Assembly: GCF_041431135.1 (NCBI RefSeq)
Contig: NZ_CP107799.1
Location: 8,572,501 to 8,636,500, forward strand
Origin: Streptomyces sp. NBC_00554
Lineage (GTDB): Bacteria > Actinomycetota > Actinomycetes > Streptomycetales > Streptomycetaceae
DNA: 64,000 nucleotides
Direction: 5' to 3'
The position numbers and the translations under genes were made by a program. Position 1 is the stretch's first letter. Each line of letters starts with the position of its first letter. The notes under the pieces are model-generated. The model worked only from the letters and a program-made list of their open reading frames with translations. It was not told where the DNA came from and made no database searches. Below are positions 41,882 to 50,248 of this stretch, in pieces.

Positions 41882-42907
41882 GTGCCGGTGCATACGTCTC
41901 AGGGCAGTCAGGGGAACCGGGGGAGGGGCGTCGGCCTGGGCCTCGCGCTCGCGTCGGCGGTTGCTTTCGGTGGATCGGGTGTCGCGGCCAAGCCGTTGAT
42001 CGAGGCGGGTCTGGATCCGCTCCACGTGGTGTGGCTGCGGGTCGCGGGCGCCGCGCTTCTCATGCTGCCGCTGGCCGTACGTCACCGAGCCCTGGTGCGA
42101 AGCCGCCCCGCGCTGCTCGCCGGGTTCGGGCTGCTCGCCGTGGCCGGTGTGCAGGCCTGCTACTTCGCCGCCATCTCCCGGATCCCCGTCGGGGTCGCGC
42201 TGCTCGTCGAGTACCTCGCGCCGGCGCTCGTGCTCGGCTGGGTGCGGTTCGTGCAGCGCAGGCCTGTGACGCGGGCCGCGGCCCTCGGGGTCGTCCTCGC
42301 GGTCGGCGGGCTCGCCTGTGTGGTCGAGGTGTGGTCGGGGCTGAGCTTCGACATGGTCGGACTGCTGCTGGCGCTGGGTGCCGCCTGCTGCCAGGTCGGC
42401 TACTTCGTCCTGTCCGACCAGGGCAGCGACGCGGGCGACGAAGCGCCCGACCCGCTCGGAGTCATCGCGTACGGCCTGCTCGTCGGCGCCCTGGTGCTGA
42501 CCGTCGTCGCCCGCCCCTGGAACATGGACTGGTCCGTGCTCGGGGGCACCGCGGACATGAACGGGACCGCCGTCGCCGCCTCGCTGCTCCTCGGCTGGAT
42601 CGTGCTGATCGCCACCGTCGTCGCCTACGTCACCGGGGTGCTCTCCGTGCGCAGGCTCTCGCCGCAGGTCGCGGGCGTCGTGGCCTGCCTCGAAGCGGTC
42701 ATCGCGACCGTCCTCGCCTGGGTGCTGCTCGGCGAGCACCTCTCGGCGCCGCAGATCGTCGGCGGCGCGGTCGTGCTCGTCGGTGCGTTCATCGCGCAGT
42801 CGTCGGCGCCGGCCAAGGCCTCAGAGGGAGCGGTCGCCGGAGGCGTGGGACAGGACGGTCCAGACGGCTCCGAAAGGGAGTTGTCGGCCCGAGGGAGCGC
42901 CGTCTAG
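41882..42907 (+). CDS. EamA-family (DMT superfamily) transporter 1
   Basis: 341 residues, ten membrane helices in two EamA repeats: GVGLGLALASAVAFGGSGVA, and in the second half GAACCQVGYFVLSD. The C-terminal end of the second repeat shows the conserved ACLEAVIATVLAWVLLGEHL. Exports amino acids or metabolites in related cases. Substrate unknown. GTG 41882 and GTG 41888 are possible starts; no good RBS. Another EamA gene lies just downstream behind a small leader reading frame. Confidence 0.87.
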   Translation: MPVHTSQGSQGNRGRGVGLGLALASAVAFGGSGVAAKPLIEAGLDPLHVVWLRVAGAALLMLPLAVRHRALVRSRPALLAGFGLLAVAGVQACYFAAISRIPVGVALLVEYLAPALVLGWVRFVQRRPVTRAAALGVVLAVGGLACVVEVWSGLSFDMVGLLLALGAACCQVGYFVLSDQGSDAGDEAPDPLGVIAYGLLVGALVLTVVARPWNMDWSVLGGTADMNGTAVAASLLLGWIVLIATVVAYVTGVLSVRRLSPQVAGVVACLEAVIATVLAWVLLGEHLSAPQIVGGAVVLVGAFIAQSSAPAKASEGAVAGGVGQDGPDGSERELSARGSAV

Positions 42908-42910
42908 GGT
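42881..42910 (+). promoter_or_regulatory. Promoter for a leaderless small reading frame
   Basis: TTGTCG (42881), 18-nt spacer, TAGGGT (42905-42910). The -10 ends 7 nt before an ATG, so the transcript should begin at that ATG. It lies inside the end of the preceding EamA gene. Confidence 0.6.
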
Positions 42911-42917
42911 GTTGATC

Positions 42918-42959
42918 ATGCATTCGGACGCACTCGTTCTTCCGCCTCCGGCCGCCTGA
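42918..42959 (+). CDS. 13-residue leader peptide with Pro-Pro-Pro
   Basis: ATG-to-TGA frame encoding MHSDALVLPPPAA. It starts at the predicted transcription start (leaderless). The PPP codons (CCG CCT CCG) are known to slow ribosomes in the absence of EF-P. The stop codon lies in the loop of a small stem CCGCC-TGA-GGCGG, and an 8-bp stem follows at 42979-43000. About 150 nt downstream starts an EamA exporter gene, so this is a candidate translational sensor or attenuator. Confidence 0.5.
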   Translation: MHSDALVLPPPAA

Positions 42960-42978
42960 GGCGGGCCTCCGGAATCCA

Positions 42979-43000
42979 CGCCCGGCCGATCCGCCGGGCG
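42979..43000 (+). promoter_or_regulatory. Candidate attenuator hairpin
   Basis: CGCCCGGC-CGATCC-GCCGGGCG, a perfect 8-bp stem, 20 nt after the leader-peptide stop and 113 nt before the EamA gene. Confidence 0.45.
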
Positions 43001-43113
43001 GAACGGTGCTGCCCGCAGATGAAGTCCGAGGACCCTCCCGTACGCCGGTGCCGCCGCGCACCGGCCGCGACGTGGTCCCTTCCTGAACTTCTGCACATCT
43101 GCGGAGAGAACAC

Positions 43114-43124
43114 GTGTCGAATGC
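43114..43124 (+). other. Start region of EamA transporter 2, RBS note
   Basis: The GTG at 43114 is preceded by CGGAGAGAACAC (GGAGAG, 7 nt spacing), which decides the start of the second EamA gene. Confidence 0.5.
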
Positions 43125-44085
43125 CGTCTCCGGTCTGCCCATCGGGCGAGGCCTTCTCTATCTGATCGTCGCCGGTGCCGCCTGGGGCACCGCGGGCGCG
43201 GCCGCGTCCTTGGTCTACCGGGCCAGTGATATGGGGCCGATCGCCCTGTCCTTCTGGCGCTGCGCGGGCGGACTCGTCCTGCTGCTCGCCGTGCGCCTGC
43301 CGCGCCGCCGGGTCAGGCCCGCCGTGCGCGAGCCGCTCAACCGAAAGGTCCTGCGGATCGGCGTCACGGGCTTGGGACTTGCCGTCTTCCAGACCGCCTA
43401 CTTCGCCGCCGTCGAGGCGACCGGCCTTGCCGTGGCGACCGTCGTCACGTTGGGCGCCGGGCCCGTGCTCATCGCGCTCGGCGCGCGGCTGACCATGGGT
43501 GAGCGGCTCGGCGGTGGCGGGCTGGCCGCCGTCGCCGGGGCGCTGGGCGGGCTCGCGGTGCTGGTGCTCGGCAGCGGAGGTGCGACAGTGCGCCCCTGGG
43601 GCGTGGTGCTCGCGGTCGTGTCCGCGGCCGGATATTCCCTGATGACCCTGCTCACGCGCTGGTGGGGCCGCGACGGCGGGCCCGACGCCTCCCATACGAC
43701 CGTCTGGGCCTTCGCGGTGACCACCGCCTGCCTGCTGCCCTTCGGCCTGGTCGAAGGTCTGGTCCCGCACACCGCCCAACCGGCGCACGTCCTCGCCCTG
43801 TTGGCCTACATCGCCGCCGTCCCCACGGCCCTGGCATACGGCCTGTACTTCGCCGGGGCCGCCGTGGTCCGGTCCGCCACCGTCTCCGTAGTCATGCTCC
43901 TGGAGCCGGTGAGCGCCGCCGTACTGGCCGTCGCACTGCTCGGCGAACGGCTCACCGCGGCGACTCTCGTGGGCACCTCTTTGATGCTGGGGTCGGTCGC
44001 TGGGCTCGCGGTGGCGGAGGCTCGGCGCGCGGCGGCCGAGCGGCGGACGCTGGAAGGAGGGGTGGGGGAAAAGGTACTGATCTGA
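43114..44085 (+). CDS. EamA-family (DMT superfamily) transporter 2
   Basis: 323 residues with ten membrane helices: LYLIVAGAAWGTAGAAASLV at the start, LAVFQTAYFAAVEATGLAVA in the first repeat and VSVVMLLEPVSAAVLAVALL near the end. The last of these holds the conserved E-P of the family. Probably a metabolite exporter. Not part of a simple operon with transporter 1, since its own leaderless promoter, 13-codon leader and hairpins lie in between. Confidence 0.88.
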   Translation: MSNAVSGLPIGRGLLYLIVAGAAWGTAGAAASLVYRASDMGPIALSFWRCAGGLVLLLAVRLPRRRVRPAVREPLNRKVLRIGVTGLGLAVFQTAYFAAVEATGLAVATVVTLGAGPVLIALGARLTMGERLGGGGLAAVAGALGGLAVLVLGSGGATVRPWGVVLAVVSAAGYSLMTLLTRWWGRDGGPDASHTTVWAFAVTTACLLPFGLVEGLVPHTAQPAHVLALLAYIAAVPTALAYGLYFAGAAVVRSATVSVVMLLEPVSAAVLAVALLGERLTAATLVGTSLMLGSVAGLAVAEARRAAAERRTLEGGVGEKVLI

Positions 44086-44110
44086 CCCGGGGCGGCGGTT
44101 CGGGACGGCC

Positions 44111-44146
44111 GTGTCCCGCGTGCGCTGGGGGGCGCGTGCGGGACAC
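44111..44146. terminator. Hairpin between convergent genes
   Basis: GTGTCCCGCGTGCGC and GCGCGTGCGGGACAC pair with two internal mismatches around a short loop. It lies 26 nt after the EamA stop, before the convergent PPOX gene. Confidence 0.55.
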
Positions 44147-44243
44147 GTGCGCGCGGGATTGTGCGGAGTGGGGCGCGCTGCTCCAGCGCGCACCCCATCC
44201 TCCAGGCGCCCCGTCCGAGATCCGCTCCCTCAGAGGATCGGCA

Positions 44244-44933
44244 TCAACGCGATGCCAGATAGTCCGGCAGCTCGACTTCGGCGGCGAGGTCCGTCGAGGG
44301 AATGGGGGCGCCATATCCCTTGGCCAGGGGGAGGACTCCGCTCCAGTAGGGCAGGGAGAGGTCCTCGGGCTCGTCGTTCGGGCCGCCGGTGCGGACCTTC
44401 GCGGAGACTTCGTTGAGGTCGAGGCTGATCACGGCGGTGGCCGCCAGCTCCTTGGCGTTGGCGGGGCGCGAGTCCTGCGAGCGCCCGGGGACGACGTGGT
44501 CGACGAGTGCGTCCAGGGCCGTCCGCCGCTCGTCCGGGTCGGTCACCTGGTGGGCGATGCCGTGCACCACCACGGAGCGGTAGTTGATCGAGTGGTGGAA
44601 GGCGGACCGGGCCAGCACCAGGCCGTCCACGTGTGTGACGGTCAGGCAGACCGGCAGCCCGGGATCGGCCTGGCCGGTCATCCGCAGGGGGCGCGAGCCG
44701 GTCGAACCGTGCACGTAGAGGCGCTCGCCGACGCGTCCGTACAGGGTGGGGAGTACGACCGGGGCGCCGTCGCGGACGAAGCCGAGGTGGCAGACGTAGC
44801 CCTCGTCGAGTATCGAGTGCACCGACTCGTGGTCGTACGCGGCGCGCTTCGCGGATCGGGTGGGGACGGTGCGGTCGGTCGGGGTGTAGGCAGCGGGTTG
44901 CGGCGTCCCAGGCTGAGTGCTCGTCTCCGGCAT
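44244..44933 (-). CDS. pyridoxamine 5'-phosphate oxidase family protein (flavin-binding)
   Basis: 229 residues. Split-barrel FMN-binding fold: ILDEGYVCHLGFVRDGAPVV, LYVHGSTGSRPLRM, INYRSVVVHGIAHQVTD, with the long C-terminal part typical of the NimA/MmcQ-like subgroup. Function unknown. The ATG at 44933 has GGAG 6-7 nt upstream. ATG 44945 is the alternative. Transcribed divergently from a MocR-type regulator, whose family often controls such genes. Confidence 0.82.
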   Translation of the reverse strand: MPETSTQPGTPQPAAYTPTDRTVPTRSAKRAAYDHESVHSILDEGYVCHLGFVRDGAPVVLPTLYGRVGERLYVHGSTGSRPLRMTGQADPGLPVCLTVTHVDGLVLARSAFHHSINYRSVVVHGIAHQVTDPDERRTALDALVDHVVPGRSQDSRPANAKELAATAVISLDLNEVSAKVRTGGPNDEPEDLSLPYWSGVLPLAKGYGAPIPSTDLAAEVELPDYLASR

Positions 44934-44968
44934 TGCGTTCTCCATTGTATTAGTGCATACTCTGCTTT
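44934..44968. promoter_or_regulatory. Divergent promoter region, PPOX gene and MocR regulator
   Basis: 35 bases only. For the minus strand, TACAAT (44949-44944) is a good -10. For the plus strand, TACTCT (44958-44963) ends 5 nt before the GTG of the regulator, suggesting a leaderless mRNA. The two promoters overlap, so a regulator bound here would affect both. Confidence 0.5.
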
Positions 44969-46300
44969 GTGCTAGGAGAGTATCGGATCGAAGGGCGTCG
45001 CGCAGCTGAGATTGCCGCGAGCGTCGAGGGTGCGGTGGGGTCAGGCGAGCTGGAGCCGGGTCAACTGCTGCCGCCCATGCGGGAGTTGGCAGAGCAGCTC
45101 GGAGTGAATCCCAACACCGTCGCGGCCGCGTACCGCACGCTGCGGGAGCGCGGGGTGATCGAGACCGCGGGCCGCCGGGGCAGTCGTATCCGCTCCAAGC
45201 CGGCCACGACGGGACGCGAATACATTCGGGTCGAGGTGCCGGACGGCGTACGGGACGTGGCCGACGGGAACCCTGATCGCGCACTGCTGCCCGGCCTCGC
45301 CGAGGCGTTCGCGGCGGCGGCGGAGCGGTCGGACCGTGAACCCGTGATGTACGGGGAGGCCGCCGTCGAACCGGAGTTGGCGCGGCTCGCGCGTGCCGAA
45401 CTCGACGCCGACGGGGTGCCCGACGGGCCCGTCGTCGTCACCTCCGGGTCGCTCGACGCCATCGAGCGCGTGCTGGTGACCCACCTCAAACCCGGGGACG
45501 CGGTCGCCGTCGAGGATCCCGGCTGGGGCAGTCTGCTCGACCTCGTGCCGGCGCTCGGGCTGCGCGTCGTCTCCGTGGGTGTCGATGACGAGGGCCCGGT
45601 CCCCGACGACGTACGGCAAGCACTGGAGGCCGGTGCGCGGGCCCTGGTCGTCACGGACCGTGCGCAGAACCCGACCGGCGCCGCCATGAGCGCCACACGC
45701 GCGCGTGCACTGCGTTCCGTGCTCGAGGAGTACCCGGGGACCCTGCTCATCGAGGACGACCATGGACACCGGATCGTCGACCTGCCGCTGCATCCGCTGG
45801 CCGGTACGACCCGCCACTGGGTCCTGGTCCGCTCCGTCGCCAAGGCGTACGGGCCCGACCTGCGGCTCGCCGTCCTCACGGGGGACCCCGTCACCGTCGA
45901 CCGCGTCCACGGGCGGCAGCGGCTGGGCCCCGGCTGGGTCAGCCACCTGTTGCAACGCGCGGTCGTCCACCTCTGGACCAGCGGCGCGGTGGACGCACAG
46001 GCCGTGGCGGCCTCGTACGAGCGGCGGCGCGACGCGCTGATCGGCGCTCTCGGGGAGCGGGGTGTCACCGCGTACGGGCGCAGTGGAATGAACGTGTGGA
46101 TTCCCGTCCCGGACGAGACCGGGGCGGTCGCGCGGCTGCTGCACGCCGGGTGGGCCGTCGCGCCCGGGGCGCGCTTCCGGATGAGTGCGCCGCCGGGTCT
46201 GCGGATCACCGTCTCGCCCCTCACGCCGGGCGACATCGAGCCGTTGGCGGACGCGGTCGCCTCCGCCGTCGGCCCCGGACCCGCACGCCGCTACGTATGA
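44969..46300 (+). CDS. MocR-type regulator: GntR HTH fused to aminotransferase-like domain
   Basis: 443 residues. An N-terminal GntR winged helix (LLPPMRELAEQLGVNPNTVA, TLRERGVIETAGRRGSRI) is joined to a fold-type I aminotransferase domain with the PLP lysine in LVRSVAKAYGPDLRLAV and DRAQNPTGAA. MocR proteins use PLP or its aldimines as effector. Regulates itself and probably the divergent PPOX gene. No RBS; the -10 places the start of the message at or next to the GTG. Confidence 0.9.
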   Translation: MLGEYRIEGRRAAEIAASVEGAVGSGELEPGQLLPPMRELAEQLGVNPNTVAAAYRTLRERGVIETAGRRGSRIRSKPATTGREYIRVEVPDGVRDVADGNPDRALLPGLAEAFAAAAERSDREPVMYGEAAVEPELARLARAELDADGVPDGPVVVTSGSLDAIERVLVTHLKPGDAVAVEDPGWGSLLDLVPALGLRVVSVGVDDEGPVPDDVRQALEAGARALVVTDRAQNPTGAAMSATRARALRSVLEEYPGTLLIEDDHGHRIVDLPLHPLAGTTRHWVLVRSVAKAYGPDLRLAVLTGDPVTVDRVHGRQRLGPGWVSHLLQRAVVHLWTSGAVDAQAVAASYERRRDALIGALGERGVTAYGRSGMNVWIPVPDETGAVARLLHAGWAVAPGARFRMSAPPGLRITVSPLTPGDIEPLADAVASAVGPGPARRYV

Positions 46301-46329
46301 GCCGTCACCGCTGAGTCATCACCACCGAG

Positions 46330-47271
46330 TCATCGGCGCCCCTTGGCCTGGGTCAGCGCCGCGCCCGCCAGGATGATCGCCGCGCCGACCGGGGTCGACC
46401 AGGCCAGCGACTCGCCGAGGATCGCCACGCCGGCGCCGGTGGCGATGACCGGGATGAAGTACGTGACCATCTGGGCCGTAGTCGGGCCGACCTCGGCGAC
46501 CAGGCCGTACTGGATGAGCAGGGCGAGGCCCGTGCCGAGGGTGCCCAGGGCGGCGATCGCGAGCAACGGGACGAGCGGGAAGTGGTCCGGCAGTGTGGTG
46601 AACAGCGGGGTGATGAGGGCGAGTTGGACGCTGGCCAGCAGCAACTGGGCGCCGGTCATCGACAGATGCGAGTGGCCGGAGCCGGCCAGCGTGCGGCGGA
46701 CGTAGATCCAGCCGATCGGGTAGCTCAGCGAGGCCATCAGGGCCATCACCGTGCCCGTGGCGTCCAGGCCCTGGAAGCCCTGCCAGGCGCCGAGGACCGT
46801 CAGGACGCCTATGAAGCCGATGCCGAGGCCCGCGACCCTGCGCCTGGTCGGCCGGTCCTCGGAGAGGGCGACCAGGGACAGCGCCATGCCCCACAGCGGC
46901 GAGGTCGCGTTGCAGATGCCCGCGAGCGTCGAGGGGATCGTCAGCTCGGAGTAGGCGAAGAGGGAGAACGGCAGCGCGTTGAGCAGGAAGGCCGCGACCG
47001 TGAGATGCGCCCAGGTCCGCGCACCGCGCGGCAGCCGCTCCCGCCTCACCGCCATCGCGGCCGCGAGCACCGCGGTCCCGAACACCAGCCGGCCGAGCGT
47101 GACCTGGAACGGCGCGTAGCCCTGCGTACCGACCTTGATGAGCAGGAAGCTGAAGCCCCAGATCAGGGAGAGAACACCGAAGCGGATCCGCCAGTCCAGG
47201 GCGGTTCGGCGGCGGGGGGCCGCGTCGGTCGGGGTGAGGGTGCCGGGACGGGGAGTGGCAGCGGTGGTCAT
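46330..47271 (-). CDS. EamA-family (DMT superfamily) transporter 3
   Basis: 313 residues, ten membrane helices: RFGVLSLIWGFSFLLIKVGT at the start, SELTIPSTLAGICNATSPLW, and GPTTAQMVTYFIPVIATGAG followed by VAILGESLAWSTPVG. Conserved G-E and P positions of the EamA family are present. Divergent from a LysR regulator, the usual layout of an exporter under LysR control. ATG 47271 is taken after GGGGTC. Only 29 nt separate it from the convergent MocR gene. Confidence 0.88.
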   Translation of the reverse strand: MTTAATPRPGTLTPTDAAPRRRTALDWRIRFGVLSLIWGFSFLLIKVGTQGYAPFQVTLGRLVFGTAVLAAAMAVRRERLPRGARTWAHLTVAAFLLNALPFSLFAYSELTIPSTLAGICNATSPLWGMALSLVALSEDRPTRRRVAGLGIGFIGVLTVLGAWQGFQGLDATGTVMALMASLSYPIGWIYVRRTLAGSGHSHLSMTGAQLLLASVQLALITPLFTTLPDHFPLVPLLAIAALGTLGTGLALLIQYGLVAEVGPTTAQMVTYFIPVIATGAGVAILGESLAWSTPVGAAIILAGAALTQAKGRR

Positions 47272-47293
47272 GACCCCACGATGGGGCAGAACG

Positions 47294-47314
47294 ATCTCGT
47301 AGTACAAGCGAGAT
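47294..47314. promoter_or_regulatory. LysR-type operator in the EamA/LysR divergent region
   Basis: ATCTCG-N9-CGAGAT dyad. The TCTCGTAG of its left arm recurs at 47328-47335. A TAGCAT -10 (47333-47338) ends 7 nt before the LysR ATG, so the LysR message looks leaderless. Confidence 0.6.
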
Positions 47315-47345
47315 TTCTGGATCGATATCTCGTAGCATTGCTTAC

Positions 47346-48248
47346 ATGTTGAATCTGGAGCGCTTGCGCACCCTCGACGCCCTCGCCCGGCACGGTTCGG
47401 TGAGCGGTGCGGCCGACGGACTGCACGTCACGACGTCGGCCGTCTCCCAGCAGATGTCCAAGCTGGAGCGCGAGGTGGGGCAGCAGCTGCTCGCCAAGAA
47501 CGGGCGTGGGGTGCGCCTCACCGACGCCGGACGGCTGCTCGCCGACCATGCCGCGCGGATCCTGTCCCAGGTCGAACTGGCCCAGTCCGACCTGGAGGCA
47601 CAGCGGGGGCAAGTGGTGGGCGAGCTGCGGCTGTCCGCGTTCCCGACGGCCGCGCGGGGGCTCTTTCCCACCGTGCTCGCCGCTCTCCGTGCCGATCATC
47701 CCGGGCTGCGGCTGCGTTCGTGCGAGCTGGAGCCGGAGGCCGGGGTCGCCGGGGTGGTGCGCGGCGATCTTGATCTGGCGGTTGTGCTCGACTGGTACAA
47801 CAAGCCGATGCCGCTGCCCGACGGTTTGGTGAAGGCGGCGATCCTCGACGACCCGGCCGATGTGGCGATGCCGGTCGGTCACCGGCTCGCGGGCCGTGCG
47901 GAGGTGGACCTCGGCGAGTTCGCCGACGACGAGTGGATCACGTGGGGCGAGGGCGAGTTCTGCCACGAGTGGCTGATGTTCACGCTCCGCTCCAAGGGCG
48001 TCGAGCCGCACATCGCCCATCGCGCCGCGGAGACCCACACGCAGCTGGGGCTGGTTGCCGCGGGGCTCGGGGTGTGCGTGGCGCCGCTGCTCGGGCGCCA
48101 TCCGATGCCCGAGGGAGTCGTCACGGTGCCGTTGCGGCAGCGGGTGCGGCGACATGTCTACGTCGTGTGGCGGGCGGACGCCGACCGCCGCCCCTCCATC
48201 AGAGCGGCGGTCGAGGCCTTGCGCAGAGCTGGGAAAGCGGTCTCCTGA
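47346..48248 (+). CDS. LysR-family transcriptional regulator
   Basis: 300 residues. N-terminal HTH (LERLRTLDALARHGSVSGAA, TTSAVSQQMSKLEREVGQQL), linker helix and a periplasmic-binding-like effector domain (GELRLSAFPTAARGLFPTVL, THTQLGLVAAGLGVCVAP). Likely controls the divergent EamA exporter, possibly sensing its substrate. Confidence 0.92.
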   Translation: MLNLERLRTLDALARHGSVSGAADGLHVTTSAVSQQMSKLEREVGQQLLAKNGRGVRLTDAGRLLADHAARILSQVELAQSDLEAQRGQVVGELRLSAFPTAARGLFPTVLAALRADHPGLRLRSCELEPEAGVAGVVRGDLDLAVVLDWYNKPMPLPDGLVKAAILDDPADVAMPVGHRLAGRAEVDLGEFADDEWITWGEGEFCHEWLMFTLRSKGVEPHIAHRAAETHTQLGLVAAGLGVCVAPLLGRHPMPEGVVTVPLRQRVRRHVYVVWRADADRRPSIRAAVEALRRAGKAVS

Positions 48249-48262
48249 GCGGACGGGTCCTA

Positions 48263-48727
48263 CTACTGCGGCAGCTTCCGGAAGTCCCACGAGGCGATCG
48301 ACGTCGGCGTCAGCCGCGCCCATGCGTGGCGGCCGTCGTGCGGCATCTCCTCGAGGCCGAAGTTCTTGCGTGCGAACAAGGTCTCCGGGACGTCGAGTTC
48401 GGCACGCAGTTCCCCGGTGCGGGGGACCTCGCCCACGAAATCCGCCGTGCCGGACAGCTCGACGCCCCGCAGCTCCCCGTACTCCTCGCCGGTGTCGATC
48501 ACCACCGCGATCCGCGGATCGCGGCGCAGCTCCGCCCAACGCTTGCTGCGCACCACGGAGTACAGCCACAGCGAGGTGCCGTCCCAGGCGAACCACAGGG
48601 CGCTCACATGCGGAACGCCGTCCTTCGACACGGTCGCGACGCGGCAGGTGCGCTGGGTGGTGAGGAACTCGTCCAGCTCGCCGGGTGTCATCATGATCTT
48701 CCGACCCCTGCGCTGAGTTACGGCCAT
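48263..48727 (-). CDS. PPOX-class flavin/F420-dependent oxidoreductase-like protein
   Basis: 154 residues. Split beta-barrel: MTPGELDEFLTTQRTCRVAT, VSKDGVPHVSALWFAWDG, LYSVVRSKRWAELRRDPRIAV. These blocks resemble the F420/FMN-binding PPOX proteins so common in actinobacteria. Substrate unknown. Convergent with the LysR gene, 14 nt apart. The start may be ATG 48727 or the inner ATG of MTPGELDE. Confidence 0.85.
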   Translation of the reverse strand: MAVTQRRGRKIMMTPGELDEFLTTQRTCRVATVSKDGVPHVSALWFAWDGTSLWLYSVVRSKRWAELRRDPRIAVVIDTGEEYGELRGVELSGTADFVGEVPRTGELRAELDVPETLFARKNFGLEEMPHDGRHAWARLTPTSIASWDFRKLPQ

Positions 48728-48855
48728 GCGGTCCCTCTTCCCCTACGTCGACAGAGATCCTCTGACATTGCGTCAGAAAAGCATGGGGCGTCTTCCGTCC
48801 CCACGCAATGGTCGCTACGCTCGCCCGCCCCGACCCTCGACGACAAGGGGCAGCC

Positions 48856-49506
48856 ATGCCGTCGTACGAACAGCTCAGTGAGCTCCTCGACCCCGCCACC
48901 ACGGTAGTACTCACCGTCGAGTGCCAGCAGGGAGTCGTGGGGCAGGACAGCGCACTGCCCGAACTCGCCAAGGAGGCACGGTCGTCGGGGGCGCTGGCGA
49001 ACGTCGCGAGGCTGGTCGCCGCCGCGCACGAGAGCGGGGTGCAGGTCATCCACGCGATCGCCGAGCGCCGCCCGGACGGCCGGGGCGCCAATCGCAACGC
49101 CAGGCTGTTCCGCGCGGCCGAGCGGCTCCCGGTCCAGCAGCTGACGGGGACCACGGCGGTGCGGATCGTGCCGCCCATCGAGGTCGCCGAAGAGGACTTC
49201 GTCGTACGGCGACTGCACGGGCTGTCGCCGATCACGGGCACCGAAGTCGACGCGCTGCTGCGGAATCTGGGCTGCCGCACCCTCGTGGTGACCGGCGTCT
49301 CGGCCAACGTGGCCATCCCCAACACCGTGTTCGACGCCGTGAACCGCGGCTACACGGCCGTGGTGCCCGCGGACGCGATCGCCGGGGTGCCCTCGGACTA
49401 CACCCCAGCGATGATCCGCAACACGCTGGCCCTGGTCGCCGTGATCACGTCGACCGACGATCTGCTGGCCGTTTTCAAGCGGCCGCGGCGCGTTCCGCGG
49501 GCTTGA
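48856..49506 (+). CDS. isochorismatase-like protein lacking the catalytic triad
   Basis: 216 residues of the isochorismatase/nicotinamidase fold. In the family, Asp (strand 1), Lys and Cys form the triad. Here the places read E22 (VVLTVECQQGVV), R118/R119 (FVVRRLHG) and A153 (GVSANVAIPNT), so none of the three is kept. The fold is otherwise well preserved (PNTVFDAVNRGYTAVVPADA). It may be a binding protein or act by a different chemistry. AAGGGG 6 nt before ATG 48856 decides the start. Its stop is 12 nt from the convergent Rieske gene. Confidence 0.82.
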   Translation: MPSYEQLSELLDPATTVVLTVECQQGVVGQDSALPELAKEARSSGALANVARLVAAAHESGVQVIHAIAERRPDGRGANRNARLFRAAERLPVQQLTGTTAVRIVPPIEVAEEDFVVRRLHGLSPITGTEVDALLRNLGCRTLVVTGVSANVAIPNTVFDAVNRGYTAVVPADAIAGVPSDYTPAMIRNTLALVAVITSTDDLLAVFKRPRRVPRA

Positions 49507-49518
49507 TCCCGGTCCTGT

Positions 49519-50004
49519 TCACGCCAGCGTGATCGAGTCCCCGTCCACCGTGATGTTCGCGGCGGCCAGGGGCTGCGTCGCCGGGCCCTTCGTCACGCTG
49601 CCGTCCTCGGCGGAGAACTGGCTGTTGTGGCACGGACAGGTGATGACGTTGTTGGCGATGCCCTTCACGGCACAGCCCTGGTGGGTGCACTTGGACGAGA
49701 ACGCCTTGAACGTGCCCGCCGCAGGCTGGGTCACCACCACACCCTCGGACTCGAAGACCTTGCCGCCGCCCTCGGGGATGTCCGAGGTCTTCGCGATTAC
49801 GGTGCCCCCGCCGGCCGTGGCGGTGTCCTCCCCGGCGGCACCCGCACTGCTGTTGTCCTGCACGTCCGAAGAGCCGGAGGAGCCGGAGGAATCGTCCTCC
49901 GACCCGCAGGCGGTCAGCGCGACGGCGATTCCTGCCGCGCCGACCGCCGCCACGACTGTGCGGCGGGACGGTGCCGATACGGACTGGAGCGATTCGCTGA
50001 TCAT
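49519..50004 (-). CDS. Rieske [2Fe-2S] lipoprotein
   Basis: 161 residues. A twin-arginine-type start (SRRTVVAAVGAAGIAVALTACG) with a lipobox LTAC, then a Ser/Asp/Gly-rich linker and a Rieske domain with both cluster motifs, KCTHQGCAV (C-x-H) and CPCHNSQFS (C-x2-H). An exported electron-transfer protein anchored to the membrane. The ATG at 50004 follows GAAGGG. The frame runs open to 50139. Confidence 0.9.
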   Translation of the reverse strand: MISESLQSVSAPSRRTVVAAVGAAGIAVALTACGSEDDSSGSSGSSDVQDNSSAGAAGEDTATAGGGTVIAKTSDIPEGGGKVFESEGVVVTQPAAGTFKAFSSKCTHQGCAVKGIANNVITCPCHNSQFSAEDGSVTKGPATQPLAAANITVDGDSITLA

Positions 50005-50122
50005 GCTGACTTTCCCTTCACCGTACGTAATGTTGATCCGTACAGGAGTACGGCCCGGGTACGGGTGCTGTTCAGGGCGAGCGCGCTTCTTGACGCGATC
50101 GAGATCCCAGTAGCCTGGGGCG

Positions 50123-50248
50123 ATGCTCAAGGAAGTCATCGCGACCCGCTACATCACGCCCCTGCGTGAGGGCGGCTCGCTGCCGGGGCTCGTCGAGGCC
50201 GACGATCTCGGTACGTACGTCATGAAGTTGTCTACGGGGTGGCGCTGA
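50123..50248 (+). pseudogene. truncated HipA-family kinase gene
   Basis: MLKEVIATRYITPLREGGSL, then PGLVEADDLGTYVMKL: the exact start I know from Streptomyces HipA-like kinases. After about codon 36 (near 50230) the sequence changes and the frame ends at TGA 50246. The rest of the kinase is not found downstream. Cut by a rearrangement or island insertion. Confidence 0.65.
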
